From the NCBI GenBank assembly GCA_015680685.1, contig MNCI01026334.1, positions 1,101,610 to 1,165,609 of the forward strand: a stretch of 64,000 nucleotides of DNA, in the 5' to 3' direction. Position 1 is the first letter of the stretch. Each line of letters opens with the position of its first letter. Positions 1-12,172 of the stretch are shown in pieces. A program made the translations under genes and the position numbers. Under the pieces are notes generated by a model. The model ran no database searches, was not told the DNA's origin, and worked only from the letters and a program-made list of their open reading frames with translations. This stretch comes from Gnetum montanum (Eukaryota; Streptophyta; Gnetopsida; Gnetales; Gnetaceae).

Positions 1-569
1 TTTGAGCACTGATGTACCTAAGTGATGAGAATAACACAAACTCTTTTGACAATCTTTACAACACTAAGAATAGATTAATATTTTCCTTATTGCATTTTAC
101 TTTCTTCTTCTTTACTTTAATACATTTGATTAAGCAATTTATTTTTAGTAATTAATGAACACGAGCATGACCACTTTGAGCATTCATATAGTACTTGGTA
201 ACCCAGCAACGTTTAACATTTTGTAGCCTAGCAGTGCTATATGTGTTCAGGAAAGTGGGGCAGTTACTTATGTTAGGCTAGCTAGGTAATAGATATTAGT
301 TTTCAATCTAATCTATCCTTATTCTTGCTGTAGGCAATTACATCCATAAAATATAAAACAACAAAAATTCATATACCTCAATAACACTTAAACCATACCC
401 TTGAGCCTCACAAGTGTAGTTGGGAAGACAACGAACATTCTCAACGCAATTTCACTTCCTAGAGGAACTAGTGTATGAGATAACTATAGGTCCACGAAAT
501 TTGATCGGATCATGCGTAATGCCTTAGTGATTCATATAGTTGGGCATAGGGGTAGCTCACCAGTCATCA
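1..569 (+). repeat. Athila-like LTR fragment, plus orientation, cut by window start
   Basis: This is the R/U5 part of an LTR ending in TCATCA at 569. It matches, in reverse complement, the solo LTR at 62637-63468 over nearly its full length, for example the block around 420-560 with the conserved end running from GTTGGGCATAGGGG to the terminus. No PBS follows: position 570 runs straight into the 3' noncoding region of element 1, which lies on the other strand. It is therefore a solo LTR or the 3' LTR of an element extending left of the window. The first five flanking bases, ccaac, are one half of a possible TSD. Confidence 0.8.
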
Positions 570-1420
570 CCAACCATTTCTAGTGACTTCTCATTGATAA
601 ACTTAGATCGGTTCATCCCCAAGGTACAAGAGTACCCCTATAGATCAATCACCATTCCAAAGAGAGAAGATTAGAGAAGTAGGAAGTGAAGAGGGCCTTA
701 GTTAGAGGGGTGCCTTTAGGCATGGGTAACATGTCTTTTTAGCCCCATAACTAGTGCTTGTAGCCCATTATTATGTCCAAGGGGTGTGCTTTGAATTCCC
801 ATCATTATTATTATTTTTTATCAAATGGAAACCACACCATGCAAAGAGTTAACTTCCTATTACTAATCAACGCAAGAATGGCAAATGATCCATGGAGACA
901 TTGATGCACCCAAGAGGGTATACAAGTACAAAAGGTTTTAAATCTCCTTGAAGTCACATCCTTGTCTATCCATTTAATTCATCCCAAGTTTGGAAACTAC
1001 CAAGGTTACAAGTTCATTATAAGTTGTTTTTAAGAAGGGACCTCAGACTTCTAAAACAAAGGAACAACTTAGAGTTGTGTGGGTCAGTAGATGACATGAA
1101 AATTTAAATGGGTTCCAAACATTTGTAATCAAATAACAATGTAAAGTACAAACCACCATCAATTAGCAGCTATAGTTGCACCACATCCTAGTGGTAATAA
1201 CAAAAGAAAAGAAAATCATAAGAAAAATGCAAACCAAATAAGGGAAAATATAGAAAAAATTGTAAAATACTCAAGAAAGAGAAAAACGTACTAAAAATGT
1301 AAAACCAAAAAGTTAAAAGCTAAGGAGCCACATTAATTGATTTCAGCATGGATGGCCATCTCCTTCATGACTAAGTTAGAAGAAGGAGATCCAAAATATT
1401 GGGCATGCATGACCATCTGT
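570..1420 (-). other. 3' noncoding region of element 1
   Basis: No gene. The stretch matches the noncoding region of element 3 (54480-55450) in reverse complement. Shared landmarks are GGAGATGGCCATCC just after integrase (about 1348-1364 here, 54485-54498 there), GCATGGTGTGG (832-842 here, about 55117 there), the AGACATGTTACCCATGCCT block (about 720-740 here, about 55257 there) and AGAAGTCACT (about 585-595). This is typical long noncoding DNA between pol and the 3' part of Athila elements. Confidence 0.7.
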
Positions 1421-1449
1421 TGAGATGTTGGTGCTACTAGTTATTGTGG

Positions 1450-2500
1450 GTTCTAAGAAAGGCCTTACTTATTATGTGTTGACTAACAACTTCTTGTTTG
1501 GGCTTGTAGGTTGGTAAATTAGGCTGGCCCTAGATGGAAAGTTTTCATAGATGATATAAGGGCCCTTCCATAACATTTGAAACTTAGTGTGTTGAGGTAC
1601 GTGCATGGGATTCCGATAGAGCACCTTCTCTCCTAGTTGGAATTTCACCTTCTTGATCCTAAGGTCATGTCATTATTTTTTGTATGCCTTGAGCACTTCA
1701 TTAGATGACAAGGCCATTAGTCAGTTCTCATCTAGCACATTGAGATTCATTAATCGTTCTTTCTATGCTAGGCTTAGGTCTAGGTTGAGGTCACATGCGG
1801 TAGATAGTGTACAAAGTTTCACTTGGATGGGAAGTATTGGAAGCTTTCCATACATGAGATCATAGGAAGAGTACCCAATAGGAAGTTTCCATGTGAAACG
1901 ATAGGTCTAAAGGGCATCATTGAGTTTGAAGCTCTAGTCCCTCTTATATTTACTAATGGTTTGGGTTAGTATTTTCGTTATCTCCCTATTTTTGACTTCA
2001 GCTTGACCATTAGCTTGGAGGTGGTAGGGACTTGTTAATTTATACTCAACCCCCAAGTGTTATATGAGTTTCCAAAAAGTGGTGCCTGTAAAGTGTGTTT
2101 TTTTGTCTGAAATAAGTGCACATGGCACACCAAACCTATTTACAATGTATTTTTATACAAATCAAGCTGCCATAGAAGATGTACAATTAGTGACAACCAT
2201 AGATTCTGCCCATTTTGTGTAGTAGTCAATAGCAACAATTGTGTATGCCTTCCCATTGGACATGGGATTGATGGGTCCCATGAAATCAATGCCCTAGAGA
2301 TCAAAAGGCTCCAATGGTTGGATCCATTGTTAGGGTCCTTCCATATGAACAATCATCCCTCCATCACATTGGCATTAATCACAAGAGCAGAAAAAATGAT
2401 GGGCATCCCTAAAAAGTGTTGGCCAATAGTATCCTACCATGAGGATCTTAATGACTGTTCACCTCCCAACATAGTGGCCCCCATAAGGACCCTCATGTGC
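1450..2500 (-). pseudogene. Integrase of element 1 (broken)
   Basis: Integrase would insert the cDNA into host DNA. In order on the minus strand I see remains of the HHCC zinc-binding domain (GGHYVGRHT then CSCD near 2390-2480), and the catalytic core with its first Asp in GIDFMG, second Asp in ALISDKKTHF and Glu in GQAEVKNREI. A GPY/F-like C-terminal module (GPYIIYENFPSRA) lies at about 1520-1565. The core is relatively well kept, but stop codons recur about every 30-60 codons. It is homologous to the integrase of element 3 at 53180-54470. Confidence 0.8.
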
Positions 2501-2639
2501 ATCTTGGAGGACTTTGAGTTGATCCACATCAAGGACACACCATTAGACTAGGCCATCCGTGCAAACCTTAAAAAGGTTACCATTGATCTCCATGAAGTAG
2601 TTGGCTTGATGAAGAAACTACTATTTCTTCTTGTGGTCC

Positions 2640-3140
2640 AACTCTTGTGGCAACTCCTAAGTGAGCAAATAGGACAAGATGTTCTCATACCACATCAACA
2701 AAGAGGAGTTCATCAAGGAATTAATCGAAAAGTGGGCTCTCCTCCTTCTTACTGTCCCATCATAACCAAGACAAGTGGTCAGCTACCACATTCTCAGTTT
2801 CCTTTCTATTAACCATTGTAAGATGAAACTCCTACAAGATCACCAGCCACTGTATGATACTAGGAATTATCATTGCCTTGTTTATGAAGAACTTGATGGC
2901 ATTGTAGTCTATGTGCACAAAGACTTTGTATCTAAGTACATAGTGCCTAAATTTTTCCAAAGAACACACCACTACCATGAGTTCTTTTTTAGTGATGATG
3001 TAGTACAACTATGCATCCACAATGCTCATGCTAGCATAGTGTATGTAATAGGAATGTTTTTGATCATCCAATTGTGTCAGCATGGCTCCCAATGCATAGT
3101 TAGATGGATTGATCATGATGTAAAAGGGTCTAGACCAATC
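2640..3140 (-). pseudogene. RNase H of element 1 (broken)
   Basis: The minus-strand translation reads as the RNase H domain that follows RT in Ty3/gypsy pol: KKELMVVVCSLEKFRHYV, then VFVHIDYNAIKFF, then NVVADHLSWL. These correspond to the conserved TKKEL, DH and ADxLS regions. In the second block DH has become DY. Several in-frame stops are present. The closest relative in the window is 52680-53035 in element 3. Confidence 0.75.
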
Positions 3141-3229
3141 ATGTGCTTATAGGATTCATGTTTCTATGAGCTTCAGCTTGAGGTGCTGGAATACATGCTC
3201 GCATTTCTTAGTCCAAAAAAACTTAGCAT

Positions 3230-4030
3230 CCTTCTTTGTAAGCTCTACCAATGGTTTGGAAATCTTAGAAAAGTTCTTGATGAAGCATCAGTAATAACCA
3301 GTATGCCCAAGGAATGAATGCATGTCTTTAATCATTTTTGGTTGTTGGGTTATTCCTTGGATGACCCTTATCTTTTTAAGGTCTACATCAATCTCTTTCT
3401 CTGAAATTTTATGCTTCCCTATACTACCTTTCTAGACCATCAAATAGGTTTTATGCCAATTGAACCTAAGGTTAGTCTCTACACATCCTTTTAGCACTTG
3501 CTCAAGATGGTCCAGTGCTCACTTAAACATAGCCCCATAGGTGGAGAAGTCATCCATGAAGACCTCCACCCTGCTATCGATCTACTGTTGGAAGATGCTG
3601 AGGACCAATTGCTAAAATGTAGCAGGAGCGTTGCACATGCTAAAGGGCATCTTCCTATATGCAAAAGTTTCATAGGGATTTGTGAACATTATTTTGGCTT
3701 GATCCTTCAACACTATTTGGATTTGGTTATAGCCACTATAACCATCCAGAAAGCTGTAATAGTAATGCCCTACTACTGTGTCCAACACTAGGTCAATAAA
3801 TGGCAATGGAAAGTGATTCTTGTAAGTTTTCATGTTCAACAGCCTGAAATCTAGGAAAACCCTCCATTTCTCACCTTTCTTTGGTACAATCACAAGTGGG
3901 TTAATTCACTCTCTATCTACAATGGAATAGATGAACCTTGCTTTAAGTAGTTTCTCAAATCCTTCTTGATGATTTGCTTGAGCTTGGGGTTCAACCTTCT
4001 TCGTGGCTACCTCTTTTGTTTTATGGAGGA
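3230..4030 (-). pseudogene. Reverse transcriptase of element 1 (broken)
   Basis: This RT would copy element RNA to cDNA. An open stretch of 93 codons at 3893-3612 contains the RT fingers and palm start (IVPKKGEKWRVFLDFRLLN, then FPLPFIDLVLD, then FLDGYSGYNQI) and continues into MPFSMCNAPATF. After a shift the catalytic loop reads VFMDDFSTYG near 3545-3575, so both Asp residues of xxDD survive. The FMDDFS form is characteristic of the Athila lineage. Stops on both sides show it is inactive. Confidence 0.85.
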
Positions 4031-4129
4031 GTTTATGTAGATTCTGTGTTGGCATATTCTAAGATCAATTCCTATGAGCTCATGATATGACCAAGCAAAG
4101 GCTATTGGCCATTTATTAATAACTTCCAA

Positions 4130-4930
4130 TAGCTTCTATTTCTGCAAAAGAGTAGGATTGACATTGATGATGACCGACTTGCCATTAGTAAGAAAGGCAT
4201 ATTCCATTCCAGCTAGTAGAGCTTTGTGCTCAAGGGGCCCTTGCCTAAATGTTTCAAGGATTTCCAACTCTCCCCAATTGATTTCACCTTGTTCTTTAAA
4301 GAGTTGGCAATGGACTTGCTCCAGTTTGTCCATGTTTTCTACATAAGAGCTTATGAGACTCTCAGCTAGTTTCATGGACAATGTGAAGCTACTCTCTACT
4401 TTAGCTGTCAACCACTAGATGCCTTCTTGTTTTGTGATTGTTGCCTATAGGCATCTTTGATCTTCTATGACATCCACACACTACATGCATGCTATGAGTG
4501 TTGGGATTTGGACAATCCATAATTTTTGCACGTAGTGGCACCCTAAGTCACTATACACAATGCATGGAATGCACTTCTTCTTAATCTTGCCAAATTTGTT
4601 CTCCTTGGAGATTTTCAAGGAGAGGTCTCTTATCCCAAACCTTACATCAATGGTACTTAGCCACACTCTTTCCATAATGATAAGGAAGTACACTTTGTAG
4701 TTATTCACATGGATCACCAGGAAGTTAGTAGGATAGGACCACCCATAGATGGTGGTCATAATGTCCTTCACTAATCCCAAGGAGTTAGTGATGAACTGAT
4801 CTACTAACTTTAAGTGAATGTTGATCTTTTTGAGTGGAGGCAAGTTCCAGGCTTTGTACATTTTTGTGAGATCAAATTAACACTAGAACTTGAGTCCAAA
4901 AGAGCCTTAGAAGATTCATTTCTCAAAATT
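4130..4930 (-). pseudogene. Protease and linker of element 1 (broken)
   Basis: The protease would process Gag-Pol. The active-site region near 4860-4900 reads LLDSSSSVNLIS, so the usual D-S/T-G has become D-S-S. It is followed by MYKAWNLPPLKK and a 126-codon open stretch (4861-4481) that aligns with the protease of element 3 (50830-51120). The 91-codon stretch 4411-4136 (ESLISSYVENMDKLEQVHCQ) is the protease-RT linker and matches 51340-51560 of element 3. Confidence 0.72.
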
Positions 4931-5129
4931 TACAAATAGATGAGGGGACTTTCATGATCTGATCTCTTCTTGGGAAGGTGGTCAACCTTTATCCAATCAG
5001 TGACTGCATGGGTCAACATTATAGTGTGTACTTTGGGAGCATTTTGGTTTGAAGGGTTTTTGAGAGATGTTTCAAAGTATGTAGGAGAAGTAGGGTCAGT
5101 AGCGATAGGTGTCTATGAGGGCTTTGTTG

Positions 5130-7596
5130 GGTTGTTGGTTTTGAAAAATGATTTTTTCCAAGGCTTAGTTTCAAAATCACTCAGGTGAGGAACTAACTGT
5201 AAGTTCATAGCCCTCGTGACATTTCTTTATTGCAACTAGGCTAGTATTTCATCCTACATATATGGAGCTAGTGGAAAAGAAGTTGTAGGTGGAGGTGCAA
5301 AAGTGGAATGATGAGGAGGGTAATGATGAAATGGGAACTCCCCTCTTAGAGATGGTTCTCTATAATACTTAGGAGGGTAGTAGTGGTGTTGGGAGAAAGC
5401 ATGAATAGAAGAGTCATGTGGGGAGATATGCTACTGAACCTAGTGCCTGTACGAATCTGGCTAGCAATAAGGGTACTATTGTCTTGGGGGTGGAGTCTCC
5501 CATGACTATGGATGTTGCCACTGCTAATACTGCTCATGAGGTTGAGGTGGCACTCCACTCGGATAGTAGGCTTGCTGGTGGAACTACTGATAGTTGCCAT
5601 GGAGGTAAGGCAACCTCTTAGGTGCTTGTCATTTGGCCAATATAGGATTCAATGCATACACCCTAAATTCCTACAACTATGACATAATTAAGCAACATCC
5701 TTTAGGATGTTCATACTGATAGATGTCACACCCATCATCATCTATTTTGGAATCTACAACTTTTCCTACTATAGCAACCTTACCCTTACCCTTATTATGG
5801 GCATGTTCATCTTCCTTTTTTTCCTTTTATCATGTTCACTACCTCCTTGGTCTTTGTTCTCCTCAATAATTCTTAGAGAAATTTGAAATTTTTCATCCAA
5901 TGAGTTCCACATTTTGTCAACCTTGGCCGATATTTTAGAGACAGATTTTTTGATCTACAAGGTTTTCTGTTACACCACTTCATCAAGTGGTGCCTCTTCT
6001 TTATTATCACAAAATTGGACCTTCCTTTTACGAATAAAAGAATCCTAATTGTACTCTTATGCACTTTCCCTCTTTCTCAACTCACCTTCCACATTGGCCA
6101 CTTGCTCAATTAGCCTTTGGATTTGATGGATCCTTAGCTTCAAAAGCCTCCCTTAGGCATAAACCCCAAGAGTTCTCCTCATTTTAATTCAAATCACATC
6201 TATGATGTGATGCAACTAATCCCTGTAAGAATAGCCATGGCCTAGGCATTGATGCAACAAGGAGTAGTACCTACCCATGGTTATATCCAAGGATTAATGA
6301 GTTCCATGTTTCCATTCTTGGATTTGCCTTCTCAATTTGGATACTCAAGAGTACGTATGATACTTGTCAATGAAAAATTCAAGCATCGTACTCCATCTCC
6401 AAATGGATTCTGATTCCAAGGACTAATACCAACTTTTAGCTTCTTTGATGAGTGTCCTAGGAAACAACTTCAATTTTTGCCATTCATTTTCCATGTTTTG
6501 TAAGGCATAGGCATTATGGAAGGCCTATAGATGATTTTGTGAATCTAAATTATATCCCCCTTTGAACTTGGGGATATTATTCATATCTAGCCATTTGATT
6601 TAACTATCCTCCACATGTCTTATTGGAATCCTAACAACCTCTACAATGTTTAACATGTTTCTTACTACTAGTAGGGGCTCTTCATAGTCATAGCACTCCC
6701 AGTGGACCCTTTTCATGACCATGATGTCTATGATGAGCCCTATTATCCATTTTTTCTCTATCATAGTCCTTCCTTGATTGCTTGTGATCGCAATCATTAT
6801 GGTGAGATCAGCAATTATCTCGATCCCATCGTTCACCTCCATCACAATCCTTGTTGCCTCTATGGCTTTTCTTGCAGTCAAAGGAGGAAGACAATGATGA
6901 CAAAAAAGGTGAAGAGGAATGGAAGTCACCACCAATGTAGTGCATACTACTTCCTCTTCTCTAGTCCCTCCCAAAATCACCATGTTTTTCCCTATCATGG
7001 TGCTTGTCCTCATTCCTGCCTTGACTACCCCCATTGGAGGTCCCCTAATCTTGGGATGTGTTCTTTCCAAAATAATGATTATCCACAATGGATTGCAATC
7101 ATTGGTTAAGTGTCTCCTCATCAAAGAAAGTAGGAGAATCGGTGTTATGAGAACTTTCCAAAAAGAAGTCCTCTCCTTCTTTATGGGTGTATAGGAAAAA
7201 GTGGGTATGGCCTCGTTTACCTTTTGAGGCCTCATATCATGCCTCCATGAACCAATCTTTCTTCTTGTATGCCTCTATGGGATGATAATCTTGATAGGCA
7301 TGATCTTGCACTTTGTACTTAGAGTTAAGTTTTGCAAAGCCCAACTTGAAAAGATTGTTCAATAGCATTGCAGGAATAGATCAATTAGGGGGAAAAATGA
7401 TGTTTCCTTACATGTCCCTCCACTATAGTTGCTCATCCTAATGTAGGATGAAGATAAAGCCTGGAGTGTACTCATCTAAATGAGTATAGACCACCTTGAA
7501 TTGTTGCGGCACTAACATCTTGTGGTCTTATGATCCTTGTTGATTAGGATTGCCTATAAAGAGCGGTGGAGAGCTCTCCCTATGAGAAGAAGCCAT
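5130..7596 (-). pseudogene. gag of element 1 (broken)
   Basis: The likely start is the ATG at 7596, about 130 nt downstream of the PBS. Reading begins MASSHRESSPPLF and continues through VVYTHLDEYTPGFIFILH, a block also found in element 3 gag (VVYSHPDEYMPNFTFILH near 48310). A Ser/Asp/Arg-rich middle follows, then NMLNIVEVVRIP and the capsid-like core. Many stops and at least one frameshift occur. Gag would form the virus-like particle that packages the RNA. Confidence 0.72.
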
Positions 7597-7725
7597 GTTA
7601 GTTCTAAAGAAAAGTAGTGTGCTTATATTATTATTATTTATCTTAATGTTGTGACCTTATGGTTTGTTACAATATCATTGAATAATTTCACTAACTTTCT
7701 AGGTAGCGCACATAGCTAACTAAAA

Positions 7726-7743
7726 CCCTCGACAACAATGCCA
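7726..7743 (-). other. Primer-binding site of element 1 (tRNA-Asp type)
   Basis: The minus-strand sequence TGGCATTGTTGTCGAGGG lies one base inside the LTR end. It matches the complement of the tRNA-Asp 3' end (TGGCGCCGTTGCCGGGGA) at 12 of 18 positions; every mismatch is a transition, mostly C to T or G to A. Confidence 0.7.
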
Positions 7744-7744
7744 A

Positions 7745-8526
7745 TGATGAGTAGTGAGTATACCCTATGTCCAACCATATGAATTAGAAGAGTTCATGTG
7801 CAATCTAGTCAAATTTTGTAGACTTTAGCTCTTTAAGTGCTAGTCATTTAGGATGGTGAACCTAAGGATACGATCATTGTCTTCTTGATTCCACTGGCAT
7901 AAGTGTAAGTGTATGGCACATGATTTGTATCATTTCATACTTTTCATCTATTTTATCCTAAGCCTAAAACCAAGTAATTAATTAGTGATTAATCTAATGA
8001 ACTATCTAATGCCTTAAACTAATTCCTAACATAAGCATCCGGTCCCACCTACCGTACACATCCCGAACACATTATAACACTGCTGGGTTACCAAGTCTAG
8101 CACTACTAGGATTACCAAGCATTAATGTTATGTTTGATGTGGTCGTGCTTATGTGCATTAATTAATATTATTTAGTTAACTGAAGACATTAAAGTAAATT
8201 GCATGAATAATAAAGTGAATTAAAGTAAACATTAAGCTAATTCCAAATGCTACAAGGCTTATCAAGAAGCTTGTCTTTATTGTCATCACATTGAAGTGTC
8301 CAAGTACATCGTGTTTGAATAAGGATCCATACACTTCTTGACTCCTATTGCAGGCAGTTATAAAATATTCTAACTATTGGGATAGCCAACTGTAAGAACT
8401 TTGTTAAGCTACTAAATGAACGATGTCATATATGTGATGGGTGAATGCATTTATATAGGCAAACATAGACACTCCATTGATGCATCAATGGGGATGTGTC
8501 GACACACCCCAACCAATGATTCATCA
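7745..8526 (-). repeat. 5' LTR of element 1
   Basis: The LTR is 782 bp with inverted ends TGATGA...TCATCA, and on the minus strand it starts TGATGAATC. The U3 is short. It contains two perfect palindromes (TGTGTCGACACA and CATTGATGCATCAATG, both within about 8480-8510) and a TATA box (GCCTATATAAATGC, 8449-8462). The U5 half resembles the other Athila-like LTRs here, but its U3 motifs are its own. Confidence 0.85.
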
Positions 8527-11022
8527 CCACCCAAGGACCAACTAATTTTGGTACAATGTCTTTGTCAAATTGTGTTCTCATTTTAACACTTTTATTTTTT
8601 CCTTCTTCTATACATTTCTTATTCTCCTTCTTTCTAGTATGTGATATCATTGGTTCTTCATTTAATATTAGATATATGTTTACATGAAATATGCACAACC
8701 TCACTGTTGATTCTTTTTACAAACTCTATGCTTCCTTCTTGTAGCTTTAGATTGTTGTGACTCCTTTCTTGATGTGCATTGCATCAAGTAGAAAAATAGC
8801 ACAAATCAATACCTTTAGCTACAAATCATAAGCCTAAAGATTTTCATCTAAATCACTTGTATCCTTATTAGTGTACTAGTGATTTGTTCTTTCTTAATTT
8901 TCATCTATCTAATATCTTCTTTTGTTAGATTATTAATCTTCTTCATATATCTTTGTAATATATTTGTTAATACTAATGATCATGCTATCTTTTTACCTAA
9001 AGAGGATATATATCTAATAATGGAATTTCATTTAGGACTGCACTCGTTATTGAATTTGTCATTCATCCTTCAATTTCTATTAGGATCATGTTTTATATAT
9101 CATCATTCCAATAATCTTCATCAAACTTATCCTCCTTTTAATTTTAACTGGTAAGCTTTTACTCTTCTTTGGACCTTTTTCCTTATCTAGATACTTAATT
9201 CTACCCAAATTCTCATACTTACATCTAACCTTGCTATCACTAAATCCTACAATCCTTGTCTCTTCTTAGGCCATTGGCTTTAATACCATGTTAGAGTTTA
9301 GTTTTACACCTCATGCGCAACTCTAATTTACTAGGATTTCTAGTGTTGTGCTATAATTATTAATGATAAACTCCACATATAAGTTGATCATAACATATAG
9401 TAATTTTCTATAATTCTAATTATTGAAAATCCTATGATAACTTACAAACTTATGATAAATAATTAGAGTTATTAATAATATTATATTAAAAAACTAGTGC
9501 TAATTATACAATACTATGGACAAGGTACAACTAGTGCTAATTCAGGTTCTACTCCATTGTAACATTCTCATCTTTGGGATTCTTACATTCTAGATTTAGT
9601 TCTTAAGAACTTCTCACCTTTTGGTGGTTATTTCTAACTCTAGTAGTGGTACAACTTTTACACTATCTAATAGCATCTTACCGCACCTAGGCTAGGATGA
9701 TGATATACCCAAGGATTGTATGGACTATTAGAGTATCAATGTACATCTTACACATTACATATGATCAGTCAACAAACTTATTGTAGAAGCAATCATTATA
9801 AATTAAAATCACACAACATACTCACAAAACATAATCATAACTTGGATCATCTTATAGTAATATCAAATCATAACACATTAAGTTTGTTATCAACATCCCA
9901 AAATAACATATAAATCACTATCATGCTACAAATTACAAAGACTCGGTCCATCAATTGATCATACCAAAAACCATAGGTATATACACATCTAATACACAAG
10001 CATGTATACTATCTACAACTTCATCATACTCATTAGACATAGTACCCTCCTACACCTCAAATTCCATCACTTGTAATACATAGGATTGGTATAAATTGAG
10101 TGGATAGCCTTTACACTTTCCCTGTTGGATGGCTAACAAGCATCACATTGAAGGAGTTGAACAGAAGAAGAAAACAATTTGCATCACATGTCAACATTGC
10201 ATGCATTCTAAGCATTACATGCATACAAATCATCATATATCATGAACACATAGCATATACATAACAACTAATACTCCACATTATGTAAGCTCATACAACA
10301 ACTAGTTCCCCACAACAATCATACTAGACTCATTTGGAAACATGTGCCTATGAAAATGCATAAAATAGAACCATACACAAAGACTCACTACTAAGCCATA
10401 GGTACAACACAAAGAAATCAATGGTGATCTACTACTATGCCCCAAATCATGTCATCATGCAAGTCAGCAATGATCTACTGAGCCTAAAACTAGCTTACCC
10501 ATCATCACAAATACAAAACAAACACATAAAACCAACAAAGTAGAAGCCCACGTGACAACTAACATATCCACTAAGTGTAGCATATAATCCATAGTCATGA
10601 GAACTTATAAATCAATTGTTTGTAGGTATTTTATTAGTCTCATTATTAATCTTGATCAATGTTAGACCCATCAACTTATGACTCGCAACTACTAGCCTCA
10701 CCTATACCACATACTAATCATATGGGCAAACACACCCACACTTTCCAACTCTCATAATGATCTATAAGGCAAGAGCCTCATTGAGGCATCGGAGTGGTGA
10801 TCAACACATATCCTCTAGGGTACCTTATCCTACCAATGAGGCCATACAACTCATGTTGGCTCCACTTGTCAATCGATCATAAGCAACCTATGCTACATGT
10901 ATCATCATCACACATCACATATGATATCAAGCTCTTTTAAGCCTTAACAAAAATACAAATGTATTTTGCACTGTATGCATCACTAGCACACATTAATATC
11001 ATCCACATATTAGAACCCAGTA
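8527..11022. other. Intergenic DNA, no gene recognised
   Basis: The stretch is AT-rich with only short chance reading frames. The one recognisable feature is a possible copia-type LTR/PBS junction at 9277-9290. From about 9700 to 11022 the plus strand is CA-rich and T-poor, with many catg/cacat words; it could be the antisense face of an old LTR, but I cannot define borders. Confidence 0.5.
9277..9290 (-). other. Possible copia-type primer-binding site and LTR end
   Basis: On the minus strand the sequence reads CTCTAACA followed directly by TGGTATTAAAGC. That matches 10 of 12 bases of the usual Ty1/copia PBS (TGGTATCAGAGC, initiator tRNA-Met); both changes are transitions. An LTR would extend to higher coordinates and a decayed element body to lower ones. 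I could find neither a second LTR nor coding domains, so this is a remnant at best. Confidence 0.35.
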
Positions 11023-11027
11023 GTCAT

Positions 11028-12074
11028 TGTGGATCGTTGAACTTAAAAGGGAGGATGAATAAGTTCCCCAAATTAAAACTTAAACAAACAAAGCACACAC
11101 ACCAAATTTAACATGGTTTTCCAACTTGGGTATTTGACACTCAGAGGGTAGATCCCTAACACACATTTAGACTTTTTTTCTCTCAAAATTTGGTTGAAGA
11201 GACCACACCCAATATAGTCATCAAGCCCTACTTTGGAGTGTTGTATCATAGCATTAATTACTCAACCCTACAAGATCCCTTCAAGCTTGGAAATGTGGTT
11301 TCAAGGCTTCCACAACCTTTACAATCTCGAGCTCTGCACCAAAGTGTTGTACCGTAGCACCAACAACTCAATCCCATAGGATCCTAACAAGCTCAAGGAA
11401 CTCAACCCTGCATGGCAACAAGAACAAGAATTACAATGAATGATTAACTCTCAATTTCCTAATCCTTGTACAGTTAGGTGTAGCACACTTTACAAAGCCA
11501 AAATGAAAAGATAATGAAGAGTAATAGAGAATTCAAAGATTACAAATGATTGTACAATGAATACAAGAAAGCTTGCACATTAAGTCTTCTTATAGCTGTA
11601 GTGTTTCTACTCGAAACTTGTGCAATGTCTATCTAATGATCATTAACGATCATGGGAGACATCTTTCTCATGCCTGAGACGTCTCTCTAAATTTGCCTTC
11701 AAATTTGGAAAGATGGCTTTGTTGCCTAAAAGATTTCTTTTTGAATTCTCTACTCTAGAAGATGTCTTTGTCTTATGAAAGACATCTTTTTGGACTTGGT
11801 CTACAATTTGTAAAGACGTCTCTGCCTTATGAAAGACGTCTTGCTATTTCTGAAGATGTCTTTGTCTGAGTTCACTCCAAATCTACCAAGACATCTACTG
11901 CTTCCTAGAGACATCTTTCTTCACTTTCCCTTGGATGATGAATATCATTCCTTGTCCGCAACCGTGTTCAATCCAAATTCTTGTCCAACAAGCACAACAA
12001 CTACACATACATACAAACAAACTTGTTTTACATTTTTCTTAATGTTTTGACATACCAAAACCAAAGGATCCACA
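11028..12074 (-). repeat. 3' LTR of element 5
   Basis: The LTR is 1047 bp. Its U3 (about 11640-11930) contains eleven copies of a palindrome whose best form is AAGACGTCTT, most decayed at the central CpG to GATGTC or GACATC. A TATA-like box (AGCTATAAGAAG on the minus strand) lies near 11586-11600, on the downstream side of the array. It matches the other LTR along its whole length. Confidence 0.88.
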
Positions 12075-12172
12075 ATCTCCCCCTTTTTGGTAATGTCCAA
12101 AACTTAAGAAAATGGGTTAGCCTTGTCCTAATAATAATGCATAATAATTCTCCCCCTTTTTGGACATAACCA
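12075..12172 (-). other. Polypurine tract of element 5, present twice
   Basis: Directly before the 3' LTR the minus strand reads CCAAAAAGGGGGAGAT (12075-12090), a strong plus-strand primer. A second copy, TCCAAAAAGGGGGAGAA, lies at about 12150-12167, and both are preceded by similar sequence (TTTTGGACATTACC and TTTTGGTTATG). The segment is therefore a short duplication or an internal second tract. Confidence 0.8.

Larger units (their letters stand above)
570..8526 (-). mobile_element. Element 1: degenerate Athila-like Ty3/gypsy retrotransposon, 3' end missing
   Basis: Read on the minus strand the order is 5' LTR, tRNA-Asp-type PBS, gag, protease, RT, RNase H, integrase, then a noncoding tail. 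RT before integrase marks Ty3/gypsy, and the RT active-site block FMDDFSTYG is the Athila form. All domains contain stops and frameshifts, so it is dead. The 3' LTR and any second ORF are not in the window, because an LTR in plus orientation interrupts the tail at 569/570. The domains are colinear with element 3 (48247-55970) and clearly homologous to it. Confidence 0.88.

Noticed and set aside
6600-7235. 211-codon minus frame as an independent gene
   Set aside because: It runs through gag of element 1 in a shifted frame; its mid part is Ile/Met-rich low complexity, and only its end rejoins the true gag frame.
8426-8704. 92-codon minus frame as a small gene
   Set aside because: It spans the outer border of the element 1 LTR into flanking DNA, so it is a chance fusion of two unrelated sequences.
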